From: Rhodococcus oryzae | GTDB lineage: Bacteria > Actinomycetota > Actinomycetes > Mycobacteriales > Mycobacteriaceae | Assembly (NCBI RefSeq): GCF_005049235.1 | Contig: NZ_SUMD01000001.1 | Span: 496,001-560,000 of the forward strand | Direction: 5' to 3' | DNA: 64,000 nt | In this document: positions 10,665 through 19,785 of the stretch, one piece after another | Position numbering within the stretch: the first letter of the stretch is position 1 | Layout: each line of letters opens with the position of its first letter | Program-made: the position numbers and the translations under genes | Notes under the pieces: model-generated | Database searches by the model: none | Seen by the model: only the letters and a program-made list of their open reading frames with translations | Told to the model about the DNA's origin: nothing

Positions 10665-12194
10665 TCAGAGCCCGACCCCGCCTGGCCCCTCCGGACCGCC
10701 GAGGTGACCGAGCGCCTCGGCCTCCACACCCGGCTGGGGCCTGGCACGTAGGCCCACCATCGAATGCCGGTATCCGTAGAGGAAGTAGACGACGATGCCG
10801 ATGGCCATCCAGACGACGAAGCGGATCCAGGTCTCCACCGACAGGTTGAGCATCAGCCACAGGCAGGCGAGCACCGCGAGGATCGGGACCAGCGGCACCA
10901 GGGGCACCTTGAAGCCGCGCGGCAGGTCCGGCCGCGTGCGACGCAGGATGATCACCCCGATGCACACGAGCACGAAGGCGAAGAGGGTGCCGATGTTGAC
11001 CATCTCTTCGAGCGTGCCCATCGGGAAGAAGCCGGCCAGCAGGGCGGAGACGACACCGACGATGACGGTGATCCGCACCGGGGTCCCGTGCGGACCCGTG
11101 TGCGCCAGCTTCCTCGGCATCAGTCCGTCCCTGGACATCGCGAACAGCACCCGGGTCTGACCGAGCAGCATCACCAGGACCACCGTGGTGAGACCGGCGA
11201 GGGCACCGAGGTTGATCACCCACTGAGCCCAGGTGATCCCGTGGATCTCGAATGCCGTTGCGAGTGTCGAACTCTCGCCGGCGAGATCGGTGTACGGGAC
11301 CATCCCGGTGAGCACCAGGGTCACCGCGACGTACAGGACGGTGACGATGGCGAGGGATCCGAGGATGCCCCTCGGCAGCGACTTCTGGGGGTTCTTCGTC
11401 TCCTCGGCCGTGGTGGCCACGACGTCGAATCCGATGAACGCGAAGAAGACCAGGCTGGAGGCGGCGAGCAGGCCGTACCAGCCGTAGGTGCTGCCGCCCG
11501 CGCCCGTGAGATAGGAGAACAGCGATTGGTGGATGCCCTCGCCGGTATCACCGGGCTGCGACGGCGGGATGTACGGCGAGTAGTTGGCCTTGCTGATATA
11601 GAACGCGCCAACCACGATCACCAGCAGGACGACACCCACCTTGATCCCGGTGACGACGGCCGAGACCCGGGACGAGAGCTTGGTACCGGTCGCGAGGACC
11701 ACGGTCAGCGCCGCGATCAGCAGCACCGATCCCCAGTCGAAGTCGATCGGCCCCAGCTCGACGACGGTCGATCCCTCGGCGCCGATCACATTGCCGAGGT
11801 ACAGCGACCAGCCCTTGGCCACAACCGAGGCGGCCAAGGCGAATTCCAGGATGAGGTCCCAGCCGATGATCCAGGCGACGAACTCGCCGAAGGTGGCGTA
11901 GGAGAAGGTGTACGCGCTGCCCGCGACCGGAACGGTCGAGGCGAACTCCGCGTAACACAGCGCGGCCAGTCCGCACGCGATGGCGGCGAGCACGAAGGCG
12001 AGGGAGACCGACGGCCCGGCGACATTGCCTGCGGTACGCGCGGTCAGCGTGAAGATGCCCGCACCGACGACCACCGCGACGCCGAAGACCGTCAGGTCCC
12101 AGGCCGTCAGATCCTTCCGGAGCTTGCTGTCCGGCTCGTCGGTGTCCGCGATCGACTGCTCGACCGACTTCGTTCTGAAAATCCCGGATCCCAT
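10665..12194 (-). CDS. APC-family amino acid permease
   Basis: 509-residue amino acid/polyamine/organocation transporter with twelve or more membrane spans. The conserved first-span motif GAGIFTLT is present, as is the [22 protein letters not shown]-type region typical of cationic-amino-acid permeases. It corresponds in position to Rv3253c of M. tuberculosis. The start is ATG 12194, five bases after a perfect GAGGAGG. The last about 35 residues form a polar cytoplasmic tail. The amino acid carried cannot be read from sequence. Confidence 0.9.
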   Translation of the reverse strand: MGSGIFRTKSVEQSIADTDEPDSKLRKDLTAWDLTVFGVAVVVGAGIFTLTARTAGNVAGPSVSLAFVLAAIACGLAALCYAEFASTVPVAGSAYTFSYATFGEFVAWIIGWDLILEFALAASVVAKGWSLYLGNVIGAEGSTVVELGPIDFDWGSVLLIAALTVVLATGTKLSSRVSAVVTGIKVGVVLLVIVVGAFYISKANYSPYIPPSQPGDTGEGIHQSLFSYLTGAGGSTYGWYGLLAASSLVFFAFIGFDVVATTAEETKNPQKSLPRGILGSLAIVTVLYVAVTLVLTGMVPYTDLAGESSTLATAFEIHGITWAQWVINLGALAGLTTVVLVMLLGQTRVLFAMSRDGLMPRKLAHTGPHGTPVRITVIVGVVSALLAGFFPMGTLEEMVNIGTLFAFVLVCIGVIILRRTRPDLPRGFKVPLVPLVPILAVLACLWLMLNLSVETWIRFVVWMAIGIVVYFLYGYRHSMVGLRARPQPGVEAEALGHLGGPEGPGGVGL

Positions 12195-12277
12195 CGCTGC
12201 CTCCTCGTGAGGGAATGCGGCCAAGCCTATTGCGCCCGGCACCCCTCACACGAGGTTTCGCCGCGGTGGCGCGTCGA

Positions 12278-13198
12278 CTACTGCGCGGGCGCCCGGTACA
12301 GGTCGGGCTCGAGGTAGATGACCCGGGCCAACGGGACCGCGGCGCGCACCCGGGCCTCCGCCTCGTCGATCGCGGCCGCGACGGTCTCGATGTCGGATCC
12401 GGGTGCGATCGCCACCTTCGCGGCGACGAGCATCTCCTCGGGGCCGAGGTACTGGGTCTTGCAGTGGATGACCCGGTCGATCTGCTTGCCGTCGACCAGC
12501 GCGGCCAGGATCCGCTCCTCGTCGTCCTCCGTGGCGCCCTCGCCGATCAGCAGGCTCTTCATCTCGATGATCAGGATGACCGCGATGATGCCGAGCAGGA
12601 CACCGATGCAGAGCGTGCCGATGCCGTCGAAGACCGGGTTCCCGGTGAGCATCGACAGGCCGACACCACCGAGCGCGAGGACCAGGCCGACCAGCGCGCC
12701 GGTGTCCTCGAGCAGCACGACGGGCAGCTCCGGGCTGCGCGAGGTCCGGATGAAGTGCCACCAGCCGGCCTGCCCCTTGAGGGGGCGCGACTCCTTGACG
12801 GCGGTGAGGAAGCTGAAGGTCTCCAGCCCGATCGCGATCACCAGGATGACCACGGCCACCATCGGGGACGTCAGGTCCTCCGGATGCTGGATCTTGTGGA
12901 CACCCTCATAGATGGCGAACATCGAGCCGAGGGTGAACAGCACCAGGGCGACGACGAACGAGTAGAAGTAGCGGTTGCGGCCGTACCCGAAGGGATGCAG
13001 CCTGGTGGCCGCCCGATTCGCCCTTGCCTGTCCGAACAGCAGCAGACCCTGGTTCGAGGTATCCGCGACCGAGTGCACGGACTCGGCGAGCATCGACGAG
13101 GATCCGGTGATGAGGAAGCCGACGAATTTCGCCACCGCGATACCGGCGTTCGCGAGCAAGGCCGCGACGATCGCCTTCTTGCCGCCATGAGCGGACAC
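12278..13198 (-). CDS. Cation diffusion facilitator (CDF) metal exporter
   Basis: 306-residue CDF protein. Several membrane spans are visible, with the metal-binding SVHSVADTSNQ motif in span 2, the following HPFGYGRNRYFYSFVVAL signature, and a cytoplasmic C-terminal domain with a ferredoxin-like pattern. It probably exports Zn, Mn, Fe or Co by proton antiport. GTG 13198 was chosen because GAGGAG lies seven bases upstream. It has no counterpart that I recall in the M. tuberculosis block, where a different gene sits between the permease and manA. Confidence 0.88.
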   Translation of the reverse strand: MSAHGGKKAIVAALLANAGIAVAKFVGFLITGSSSMLAESVHSVADTSNQGLLLFGQARANRAATRLHPFGYGRNRYFYSFVVALVLFTLGSMFAIYEGVHKIQHPEDLTSPMVAVVILVIAIGLETFSFLTAVKESRPLKGQAGWWHFIRTSRSPELPVVLLEDTGALVGLVLALGGVGLSMLTGNPVFDGIGTLCIGVLLGIIAVILIIEMKSLLIGEGATEDDEERILAALVDGKQIDRVIHCKTQYLGPEEMLVAAKVAIAPGSDIETVAAAIDEAEARVRAAVPLARVIYLEPDLYRAPAQ

Positions 13199-13263
13199 AG
13201 CAGTTCTCCTCTCCCCGATCGCATCGGCGACCCGGGCATCGATCAATCCTGACTAGGGGGTGT

Positions 13264-14496
13264 TCACCCGACTGCGGCGCTGAACACCTGCGCGGTCGAG
13301 GTCCGGGCGACGGCCACGAGCTCGGGATCCGAGGCCGCGATCCACGCCGCGCCGCCCTGCTCGAGCTCCAGGGTCCGTCCGCCGCTCCGAAGTGTGACAG
13401 ATCCGGAGGTGCACAACAGTATCCGCGGACCGGCGAGCTCGAACTCCACCGAGGCGGGGTGCCGATCGCCGGACCGGTCCAGGTCCACCCGGGTCAGTGC
13501 GAACTCGGGCGCGGGCGTCTCGTAGACGACGGTGGCGGTGCCGGGGACCGCGGACGGCGTCAGCACCGGACCGGTGAGCGGCTCGAAGTCGAGCACCCGC
13601 AACAGTTCCGGCACGTCGACGTGCTTGGGGGTGAGCCCGCCACGCAACACGTTGTCCGAGTTCGCCATCACCTCGACAGCGAGCCCGTGCAGGTACGCGT
13701 GCAGGTTTCCGGCTGCGACGTAGAGACCCTCACCCGGCTGCAGGGTGATCCGGTTCAACAGCAGCGAGGCCAGCACGCCCGCGTCGCCCGGGTAGGACTC
13801 GCCCAGACCGAGCACGGTCCGCAGTTCCGCGGTGTACGGGCGCGTGCCCGGCCCACCCGACAGGTACCGCACACAACCCTCGAGGATCTTCGGGAGCAGC
13901 GCTTCGAGTGCGGGTGGCGGCAGCGTGATCCAGGTGGTGAACAGGGCCCGCAGACCCGACGAATCGGGCTGTCCCGCAAGGAGAGCGATGTAGTGGTCGA
14001 GCGCGGGCACCTCGAGCGCCGTGAGCAGCTCGACGGTCCGATGCGGATCCCGGAACCCGGCGAGCACCTCGAACCGGGTCAGCGCCACCACCAGTTCCGG
14101 CTTGTGACTGTCGTCGCGGTAGTTGCGCACCGGTGAGTCGAGCGGTATCCCGGCGGCCTCCTCGCGCTGGAAGCCCTCCTTGGCCTGAACGGCACTCGGG
14201 TGGGCCTGCAGCGACAGCGGTTCCTCGGCGGCGAGCAGCTTGAGCAGGAACGGCAACCGGTCACCGAACTCGGCCCGCGCACGGTCACCGAGCTGGCCGG
14301 CCGGGTCGGCGTCGACCGCCTCGAGCAGCGAGACCGGGTCCGCACCGCCGAGCAGACGTGCCGGGTCGGCCGGATGCGCGCCGAGCCAGACCTCAGCCTC
14401 CGGATGGTTCGACGGCACGGGCCTGCCACACAGTTCGGCGATAGCAGTGCGCGAGCCCCAGGCATAGGTGCGCAGCGCGCCTTCGAGCAACTGCAC
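13264..14496 (-). CDS. manA: Mannose-6-phosphate isomerase
   Basis: 410-residue type I phosphomannose isomerase interconverting fructose-6-P and mannose-6-P, the entry to GDP-mannose for lipomannan, PIMs and glycoproteins. Zinc-site motifs are visible: LSLQAHPS (Gln and His ligands), HKPELV (Glu) and AGNLHAYLHG (His). The conserved GGLTPKHVD follows. It starts with GTG 14496, sharing one base with the stop of the upstream SIS gene (TAGTG), so the two are coupled. The order manB-SIS gene-manA is the conserved mycolata arrangement. Confidence 0.94.
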   Translation of the reverse strand: MQLLEGALRTYAWGSRTAIAELCGRPVPSNHPEAEVWLGAHPADPARLLGGADPVSLLEAVDADPAGQLGDRARAEFGDRLPFLLKLLAAEEPLSLQAHPSAVQAKEGFQREEAAGIPLDSPVRNYRDDSHKPELVVALTRFEVLAGFRDPHRTVELLTALEVPALDHYIALLAGQPDSSGLRALFTTWITLPPPALEALLPKILEGCVRYLSGGPGTRPYTAELRTVLGLGESYPGDAGVLASLLLNRITLQPGEGLYVAAGNLHAYLHGLAVEVMANSDNVLRGGLTPKHVDVPELLRVLDFEPLTGPVLTPSAVPGTATVVYETPAPEFALTRVDLDRSGDRHPASVEFELAGPRILLCTSGSVTLRSGGRTLELEQGGAAWIAASDPELVAVARTSTAQVFSAAVG

Positions 14497-15608
14497 TAGC
14501 TACCGCCGATCAACTGCAGATAGGCCGCGGCCATCTCCAGGCGCACGGCCGTCACCGCCAGCTGCTCGATCTCGGTGCGCTCCCCAGCCATCTCCCGGCC
14601 CCCCTTGTCGGTCTCTTCGTCGTCCTCCACGGCGAGCACCAGATCGGCATCCGGCAGGACCGCGATCCGGCGCGATGAGGCCGACTTCGTGGCCGCGCTC
14701 GACAGCACGAAGACCCGCACCGGGTTGCTCGGTGGCGGACCGTCCAGTTCCTCGTCATGGAAGATCGGATCGTATCCAGCGGCCTCCGCGACGGATCCGC
14801 CGGACGCGAATCGTGTGGCCGAGGCCACCACATCGCTGAGGTCGGCCGCCGCGACCACAGCCCCCGCGGTGCGCATGAGCACCTCGGCGCCGTGCCGCGC
14901 GAGCGCAGCGGTGGAGGGGCTGTCCCCGGCCAGCACCACCCGGCGTCCACGCATGCGGACCGCCAGCGACTTCGCGGGATTGTGGAACACCTCGTTGGCG
15001 GGGTGACCGCGCAGCGCCTCCGCGTCGACCGCGTCGGCGAGTTCGTGTAGGTCCGGCAGCAGGTTGTCTGCGCGCGACGGCCCGAGCACGGTCAGCACCG
15101 CGAGACCGGCGGACAGGTACCGCAGGAACCCGTGCTGGTCCGCGACGCGAACGCGCGGCGGCAGGTGCATCGCCCGTCCTGCCCCCGCGGCGCGGAGCGG
15201 CCCCTCGTCCGGCGCGGCGATCACCACATCGGCGCCCCGGCGCAGAGCCGAGTCGACGGCGGTCAGCAACCGTGGATCCCCCGCGTCCTCGCCCGCGACG
15301 ACGACGACATCGAGCGAGCCGACCCACGGCGGGACCGCGGGCAGGTGCAGGATCGGCACGCCGATCCGGGCGCCGAGCGCACTGGTGAGCACCGACGCGG
15401 CCCGGCCTGCGCGGCCACCGCCTGTCACCAGGACGATGCTGCGCGGGCGGAGGTCCCTGATCCGATCGAGGGCGCCCTCGGCGACCGACTCCGCGGTGGC
15501 CCGCACCTGCGCCCCACCGAGCGCGGCGGACCGCAGCGATCCCTCCGAATCGGCTGCGGTGACGCTTGCGGAGTCATCGAGGTCGAGAAGGTGTGACGGA
15601 GCCGTCAT
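14496..15608 (-). CDS. SIS-domain sugar-phosphate isomerase-like protein (Rv3256c/TobH type)
   Basis: 370 residues. The N-terminal half has a SIS-like nucleotide/sugar-phosphate fold with VLVTGGGRAGRAASV near residue 70. The C-terminal half resembles the PGI/PMI C-terminal domain, including the NEVFHNPAK motif. Between manB and manA it probably acts on a hexose phosphate or regulates their flux; no reaction has been assigned that I know of. The ATG at 15608 has AGGAAGG five bases upstream and is preferred over 15641. The acidic ATPases-like tail ends at TAG, sharing a base with manA. Confidence 0.75.
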   Translation of the reverse strand: MTAPSHLLDLDDSASVTAADSEGSLRSAALGGAQVRATAESVAEGALDRIRDLRPRSIVLVTGGGRAGRAASVLTSALGARIGVPILHLPAVPPWVGSLDVVVVAGEDAGDPRLLTAVDSALRRGADVVIAAPDEGPLRAAGAGRAMHLPPRVRVADQHGFLRYLSAGLAVLTVLGPSRADNLLPDLHELADAVDAEALRGHPANEVFHNPAKSLAVRMRGRRVVLAGDSPSTAALARHGAEVLMRTAGAVVAAADLSDVVASATRFASGGSVAEAAGYDPIFHDEELDGPPPSNPVRVFVLSSAATKSASSRRIAVLPDADLVLAVEDDEETDKGGREMAGERTEIEQLAVTAVRLEMAAAYLQLIGGS

Positions 15609-15667
15609 GGCGTCCTTCCTCTCTCGCTCTGCCCGGGGCAAGAATTCTACGGCTCTTCCGGTGTCCG

Positions 15668-17032
15668 TTAGGCGCGCACGACACCAAGTATCTCAGCCAC
15701 CAGCGCATCGACCTCTTCGCCCGTCCGCGCTTCCACGTTCATCCGCAGCAAGGGCTCGGTGTTCGAGGCGCGCAGGTTGAACCACGCGCCCTGGCCGAGG
15801 TTGACCGTGACACCGTCGAGTCGGTCGACGGACTTCGTGCGGCCCGAGAAGGCGGCGAGGACGGCGGCGGTCCGTTCGGCGGCGTCGGCGACCGTCGAGT
15901 TGATCTCGCCCGAGGCCTCGTAGCGCTCGTAGCTCTTCATCAGGTCGGACAGCGGCCGGTCCTGCTCACCGAGCGCCGCGAGTACGTGCAGCGCCGCGAG
16001 CATGCCGGAGTCGGCGCCCCAGAAGTCGCGGAAGTAGTAGTGCGCCGAGTGCTCGCCGCCGAAGATCGCGCCCGTCTCCGCCATCTGCTGCTTGATGAAG
16101 GAGTGCCCGACCCTGGTCCGCACGGGGGTGCCACCGAGCTCGGTCACCAGCTCGGGCACCGCCCTCGAGGTGATCAGGTTGTGGATGATCGTGGCGCCGG
16201 GCTCCTTGGCGAGCTCCCGCTCCGCGACCAATGCCGTCACCGCGGACGGGGACACCGGGTTGCCGAGCTCGTCGACGACGAAGCACCGGTCCGCGTCGCC
16301 GTCGAAGGCGAGGCCGATGTCCGCGCCGGTCTGCCGGATCCGCTCCTGCAGGTCGACCAGGTTCTTCGGGTCGAGCGGGTTGGCCTCATGGTTCGGGAAG
16401 TTCCCGTCGAGCTCGAAGTACATCGGATCCACGCTCAGCGGCAGCCGTTCGAGCACCGCCGGGACGGTGTGCCCGCCCATGCCGTTACCCGCGTCCACCG
16501 CGACCGACATCGGCTTCATCGACGACAGGTCGACGAGGCCTCGGACGAAGTCGGCGTACTCGACGAGCACATCCTGCTCGCTGACAGAGCCCGCCTCGCC
16601 GTCGTAGCCGGGCACGCCCTCGATGACCTCGGCCGAGATCGTCGCCAGCCCGGTGTCCTGTCCGACCGGCTTGGCGCCCGCACGGCACAGCTTGATCCCG
16701 TTGTATTTCGCCGGGTTGTGGCTCGCGGTGAACATGGCACCCGGACAATCGAGCAACCCCGACGCGAAGTACAGCTGATCGGTGGAGGCGAGGCCGATGA
16801 GGACGACGTCGAGCCCCTGGGCCGTCACTCCTTCGGCGAACGCGTTCGCGAGCTCCGGCGACGACTCCCGCATGTCGTAACCGATGGCCACGCGGTCGGC
16901 GCCGGCACGGACCAGGCGGGCAAACGCGCCACCGACATCACGCACGAAGTCGACATCGATCTGTTCGCCCACCACTCCGCGGACGTCGTATGCCTTGATG
17001 ACGGCATGGACGGATTCGGCGGGACGTGCCAC
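15668..17032 (-). CDS. manB: Phosphomannomutase/phosphoglucomutase ManB
   Basis: 454-residue alpha-D-phosphohexomutase converting mannose-6-P to mannose-1-P. All four family signatures are present: the active-site phosphoserine loop TASHNP, the metal loop DGDADR, the sugar-recognition loop GGEHSAHYY and the phosphate-binding loop RASNTEPLLR. The N-terminus KAYDVRG is the usual opening. I selected GTG 17032 because CAGGAG lies eight bases upstream and the reading beyond it is low-quality. It leads the manB-SIS gene-manA cluster. Confidence 0.94.
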   Translation of the reverse strand: MARPAESVHAVIKAYDVRGVVGEQIDVDFVRDVGGAFARLVRAGADRVAIGYDMRESSPELANAFAEGVTAQGLDVVLIGLASTDQLYFASGLLDCPGAMFTASHNPAKYNGIKLCRAGAKPVGQDTGLATISAEVIEGVPGYDGEAGSVSEQDVLVEYADFVRGLVDLSSMKPMSVAVDAGNGMGGHTVPAVLERLPLSVDPMYFELDGNFPNHEANPLDPKNLVDLQERIRQTGADIGLAFDGDADRCFVVDELGNPVSPSAVTALVAERELAKEPGATIIHNLITSRAVPELVTELGGTPVRTRVGHSFIKQQMAETGAIFGGEHSAHYYFRDFWGADSGMLAALHVLAALGEQDRPLSDLMKSYERYEASGEINSTVADAAERTAAVLAAFSGRTKSVDRLDGVTVNLGQGAWFNLRASNTEPLLRMNVEARTGEEVDALVAEILGVVRA

Positions 17033-17103
17033 TGCGATAACTCCTGCGTTCGGGGACGGTCTTGATCGGTGCACCGCCAGCCTAGTGCCAGGTGCCGCAC
17101 GGG

Positions 17104-17496
17104 TCAGTTCGTGGGATCGGGCAGAACCCGCAGATGGCCGCGACGACCGGTGCGCGGGGCCGGGGCAGGCGCGTGCGCGGTTTCCACCGAACCCGACGCC
17201 GCGGAATCGACGGATGCACGCTCGGGCATGCCCGCCTCGCGGACGGCCTCGGCGAGGGCCGTGAGGTCGTCCTCGTCCGGGGTGCTGGTGGAGAAGCCGC
17301 CCTCGTAGCGGACCAACTCCCAGCCCTTCGGCGCGGTGATCCGGGAAGCGTGCGTCTCGCACAGATCCCAGGAATGGGGCTCGTCGACGGTGGCGAGCGG
17401 ACCGACCACTGCCGTCGAGTCCGAATAGACATACGTCAGCGTCGCAACGGCGGGGTTCTTACACCCAGGCCGGCAGCATCGACGCAGTGCTCTCAC
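17104..17496 (-). CDS. DUF3499-family protein with zinc-ribbon-like cysteines
   Basis: 130-residue conserved actinobacterial protein matching the Rv3258c position. The N-terminus has CCRPGC (cysteines 7, 8, 12) and a CETH motif follows (Cys46, His49), a likely single zinc site. The C-terminal half is Ala/Pro-rich and probably disordered. It begins with GTG 17496 and is divergent from the metallopeptidase-like gene. Function unknown; it always travels with manB and whiB2. Confidence 0.8.
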   Translation of the reverse strand: MRALRRCCRPGCKNPAVATLTYVYSDSTAVVGPLATVDEPHSWDLCETHASRITAPKGWELVRYEGGFSTSTPDEDDLTALAEAVREAGMPERASVDSAASGSVETAHAPAPAPRTGRRGHLRVLPDPTN

Positions 17497-17577
17497 GCAG
17501 ATGAGGGTAGCTGGCAGACCCGCAGGCTCCTACTCGGACACACCGGAAGCCGATGGGTGTCGGTAGGATTGACCTTC

Positions 17578-18072
17578 ATGCGCAGAGCCCGACACGGACG
17601 ACCCTTGACCTCCCGATCGGCCGCTCGGCGGGGACGCGGCATCCGCGGACCGGTGCTCCCGGCGAGTGTGCCCGCGTGGCGCAGTCGGGCCGAGAAGTTC
17701 GACATGCTGGTCCTGGAGGCGTTCGCCCCGATCGACGCCCGCTGGCACGATCGGATCACCAAGCTCGACATCGCCGTCGACGAGGTGCCGAAGATCCGCG
17801 CGCTCGACCCCGATTCGGTCACCTGGCCGCCGGAGGTGGTGGCGGAGGGACCTGTGCCGCTCTCGCGACTGGTACCGGCGGGCGTGGACCGGCACGGCGC
17901 CGCCACGAGAGCGCGACTGGTCCTGTTCCGCCGGCCTCTCGAATTGCGCGCCAAGCGTCAGGAAGACCTCGTCGATCTGCTGAACGAGGTTCTGGTCCGG
18001 CAGGTCGCCACCTACCTCGGAGTCGACCCTGAAGTGATCGACCCGGAGCTCGGTGAAGACCCCGAGGACTGA
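17578..18072 (+). CDS. Zincin_1-like protein lacking the HExxH motif
   Basis: 164 residues. It resembles the small 'metallopeptidase family' (PF06262-type) proteins, with a fold region FDMLVLEAF...APIDARWHDRI and a late segment LLNEVLVRQVATYLGVDP. That segment occupies the place where catalytic relatives have HELGHYLG. Both histidines are missing, so metal-dependent peptidase activity is unlikely. The arginine-rich N-terminus (first 25 residues) looks like an extension, and ATG 17578 is the first sensible start. It corresponds in place to Rv3259 and is convergent with whiB2. Confidence 0.75.
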   Translation: MRRARHGRPLTSRSAARRGRGIRGPVLPASVPAWRSRAEKFDMLVLEAFAPIDARWHDRITKLDIAVDEVPKIRALDPDSVTWPPEVVAEGPVPLSRLVPAGVDRHGAATRARLVLFRRPLELRAKRQEDLVDLLNEVLVRQVATYLGVDPEVIDPELGEDPED

Positions 18073-18101
18073 AAAGTGCTTGAGCCCTGAATGATCCGGC
18101 T

Positions 18102-18491
18102 CTAGATGATCCCTCGCTTGAGCCGACGACGCTCGCGCTCCGAGAGACCCCCCCAGATTCCGAAGCGCTCGTCATTGGAGAGCGCGTACTCGAGGCACTC
18201 GTCGCGAACCTCGCAACCGAGGCAGATTCGCTTGGCCTCGCGGGTCGAGCCACCCTTCTCGGGGAAGAACGCCTCGGGATCGGTCTGAGCGCACAGGGCG
18301 CGCTCCTGCCACTGATCTTCGATGTTCTCGAACATCTCATCAAATCCGGTGACCAGGCTCAGCTGAGGCCGTACCGGCTCCCTCTCCCCCAAAAGTTCGC
18401 CAACACCCTCCACTGCATTCGCTGTGAAATCGGTCTGCGGTTCGTAATCAAGCGCGCTCAGAAGTCGTGATCCCTCGTACTGGTTGGGCAT
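18102..18491 (-). CDS. whiB2: WhiB2-type Fe-S transcription factor
   Basis: 129-residue WhiB-like regulator. The four cluster ligands are Cys67, Cys90, Cys93 and Cys99 (CLGCEVRDEC), followed by the beta-turn GIWGG at 111-115 and a basic DNA-binding tail ERERRRLKRG. WhiB2/WhmD is needed for septum formation in mycobacteria and is the WhiB orthologue of Streptomyces sporulation. The 60 residues before the domain are longer than in the M. tuberculosis form; a shorter start is possible. A LexA-type box lies about 70 bases upstream. The gene ends 29 bases from the convergent metallopeptidase-like gene. Confidence 0.92.
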   Translation of the reverse strand: MPNQYEGSRLLSALDYEPQTDFTANAVEGVGELLGEREPVRPQLSLVTGFDEMFENIEDQWQERALCAQTDPEAFFPEKGGSTREAKRICLGCEVRDECLEYALSNDERFGIWGGLSERERRRLKRGII

Positions 18492-18562
18492 CGTTCCGCC
18501 TCCTCACCTTGGATTGCGCAGAAAATTCCGGTCACTTTCGTTCCCCGACAATGTCATCCACT

Positions 18563-18578
18563 CCGAACGAACGTTCGA
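18563..18578. promoter_or_regulatory. LexA/SOS-type box upstream of whiB2
   Basis: The half-sites CCGAAC and GTTCGA around a four-base spacer match the actinobacterial/Bacillus LexA consensus TCGAAC-N4-GTTCGA at 11 of 12 half-site positions. The centre is about 80 bases upstream of the whiB2 start, a plausible repressor position. It would tie the division regulator to DNA damage. Confidence 0.55.
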
Positions 18579-18761
18579 ATCAAGGTTCGCCACAACTGAT
18601 CTCGGGTGGCGAAGGTGGAATGACATACCTGTGATTAGACACGGCACCGAGCGCTGGGGTCAAGCTGTTGGGCAATTCCCCTTACCACCACACACGACGG
18701 AATCGCCTCGACGACGCATTCGTGCGCGTCACCAGCGTGTCGCACCGGCTGTCACCGATCG

Positions 18762-18786
18762 ACTGGTGCAAGTCGGCTGCACCAGT
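18762..18786. promoter_or_regulatory. 9-bp inverted repeat over the putative fbiA promoter
   Basis: Perfect arms ACTGGTGCA and TGCACCAGT with a seven-base spacer. A TAGGCT (-10-like) begins 11 bases downstream and ends eight bases before the fbiA GTG, so the transcript may be leaderless and the repeat would cover the -35 area. This suggests an operator; the regulator is unknown. Confidence 0.5.
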
Positions 18787-18810
18787 GCAGGACGCCTAGG
18801 CTCTTGAGCT

Positions 18811-19785
18811 GTGAGAGTCACAGTATTGGTCGGCGGCGTCGGTGGAGCCCGTTTCCTTCAAGGTGTGCGGAGCCTGCTCGGAGAATCAGATGCCGCGGGC
18901 GCACACGAGATCACCGCGGTCGTGAACGTCGGAGACGACGTCTGGATGCACGGCCTGCGCATCTGCCCCGACCTGGACACATGTATGTACACGCTCGGCG
19001 GCGGCATCGACCCCGAGCGGGGTTGGGGTCACGTCGGCGAAACCTGGAACGCAAAAGAGGAACTCGCGGCGTACGGCGCGAAGCCGGATTGGTTCGGCCT
19101 CGGCGACCGCGACATCGCCACACACCTCATCCGGACCCAGATGCTGCGCACCGGTTATCCACTGTCGGCGGTCACCGAGGCGCTGTGCAATCGCTGGCAA
19201 CCCGGGGTGCGACTGCTCCCGGTGACCGATGACCGCAGCGAAACCCATGTGGTCATCACCGATCCGGCCGACGACGAGCAGCGGGCGATCCACTTCCAGG
19301 AATGGTGGGTCCGCCACCGCGCTCAGGTTCCGACGCACAGCTTCGTGCACGTCGGTGCCGACAAGGCCACGCCTGCACCCGGCGTCATCGACGCGATCGA
19401 GAACGCGGACGTGGTGCTCCTGGCACCCTCCAACCCGGTGGTCAGCGTCGGCGCCGTTCTCGCGGTGCCCGGAATCCGGGGCGCGTTGCGAACCGGCAAG
19501 GCAAAGGTCGTCGGCCTGTCCCCCGTCATCGACGGAAAGCCGTTGCGCGGCATGGCCGACGAATGCCTGGAGGTGATCGGCGTGGAGACCACCGCCGAGG
19601 CGATCGGACGCTACTACGGCGCCCGCTCGGAGACCGGAATCCTGGACGGCTGGCTCGTCCACGAGACCGACACCGCGCAGGTTCCCGGAGTGCAGGTCGA
19701 GGCGGTCCCGCTGCTGATGACAGACCCGGAGACGACGGCCGAGATGGCGCGGGCCGCGCTGCGCCTGGCCGGGGTCACGGTGTGA
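18811..19785 (+). CDS. fbiA: 2-phospho-L-lactate/phosphoenolpyruvyl transferase FbiA (F420)
   Basis: 324-residue CofD/FbiA enzyme. It transfers the phospho-lactyl or phosphoenolpyruvyl group from its guanylyl-activated form to Fo, giving (dehydro-)F420-0. The N-terminal nucleotide loop GGVGGARF and the acidic NVGDD motif are diagnostic; [12 protein letters not shown] lies in the C-terminal half. It starts with GTG 18811, eight bases after a TAGGCT box, so it may be leaderless. Its stop overlaps the fbiB start (GTGA). It opens the F420 operon fbiA-fbiB-Nudix. Confidence 0.95.
   Translation: MRVTVLVGGVGGARFLQGVRSLLGESDAAGAHEITAVVNVGDDVWMHGLRICPDLDTCMYTLGGGIDPERGWGHVGETWNAKEELAAYGAKPDWFGLGDRDIATHLIRTQMLRTGYPLSAVTEALCNRWQPGVRLLPVTDDRSETHVVITDPADDEQRAIHFQEWWVRHRAQVPTHSFVHVGADKATPAPGVIDAIENADVVLLAPSNPVVSVGAVLAVPGIRGALRTGKAKVVGLSPVIDGKPLRGMADECLEVIGVETTAEAIGRYYGARSETGILDGWLVHETDTAQVPGVQVEAVPLLMTDPETTAEMARAALRLAGVTV

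Larger units (their letters stand above)
18492..18810. other. Divergent intergenic region whiB2/fbiA
   Basis: This is the only gene-free stretch above 300 bases (319). It holds a Shine-Dalgarno-like purine run beside whiB2, a LexA-type palindrome (18563-18578) and a 9+7+9 inverted repeat (18762-18786). A -10-like TAGGCT lies at 18797-18802, eight bases before the fbiA start. The middle part (about 18600-18750) shows nothing I can name. No small open reading frame there has convincing codon use or a ribosome site. Confidence 0.6.

Noticed and set aside
18073-18101. A terminator between the metallopeptidase-like gene and whiB2
   Set aside because: Only a five-base stem (GAGCC/GGCTC) is visible; too weak to call.
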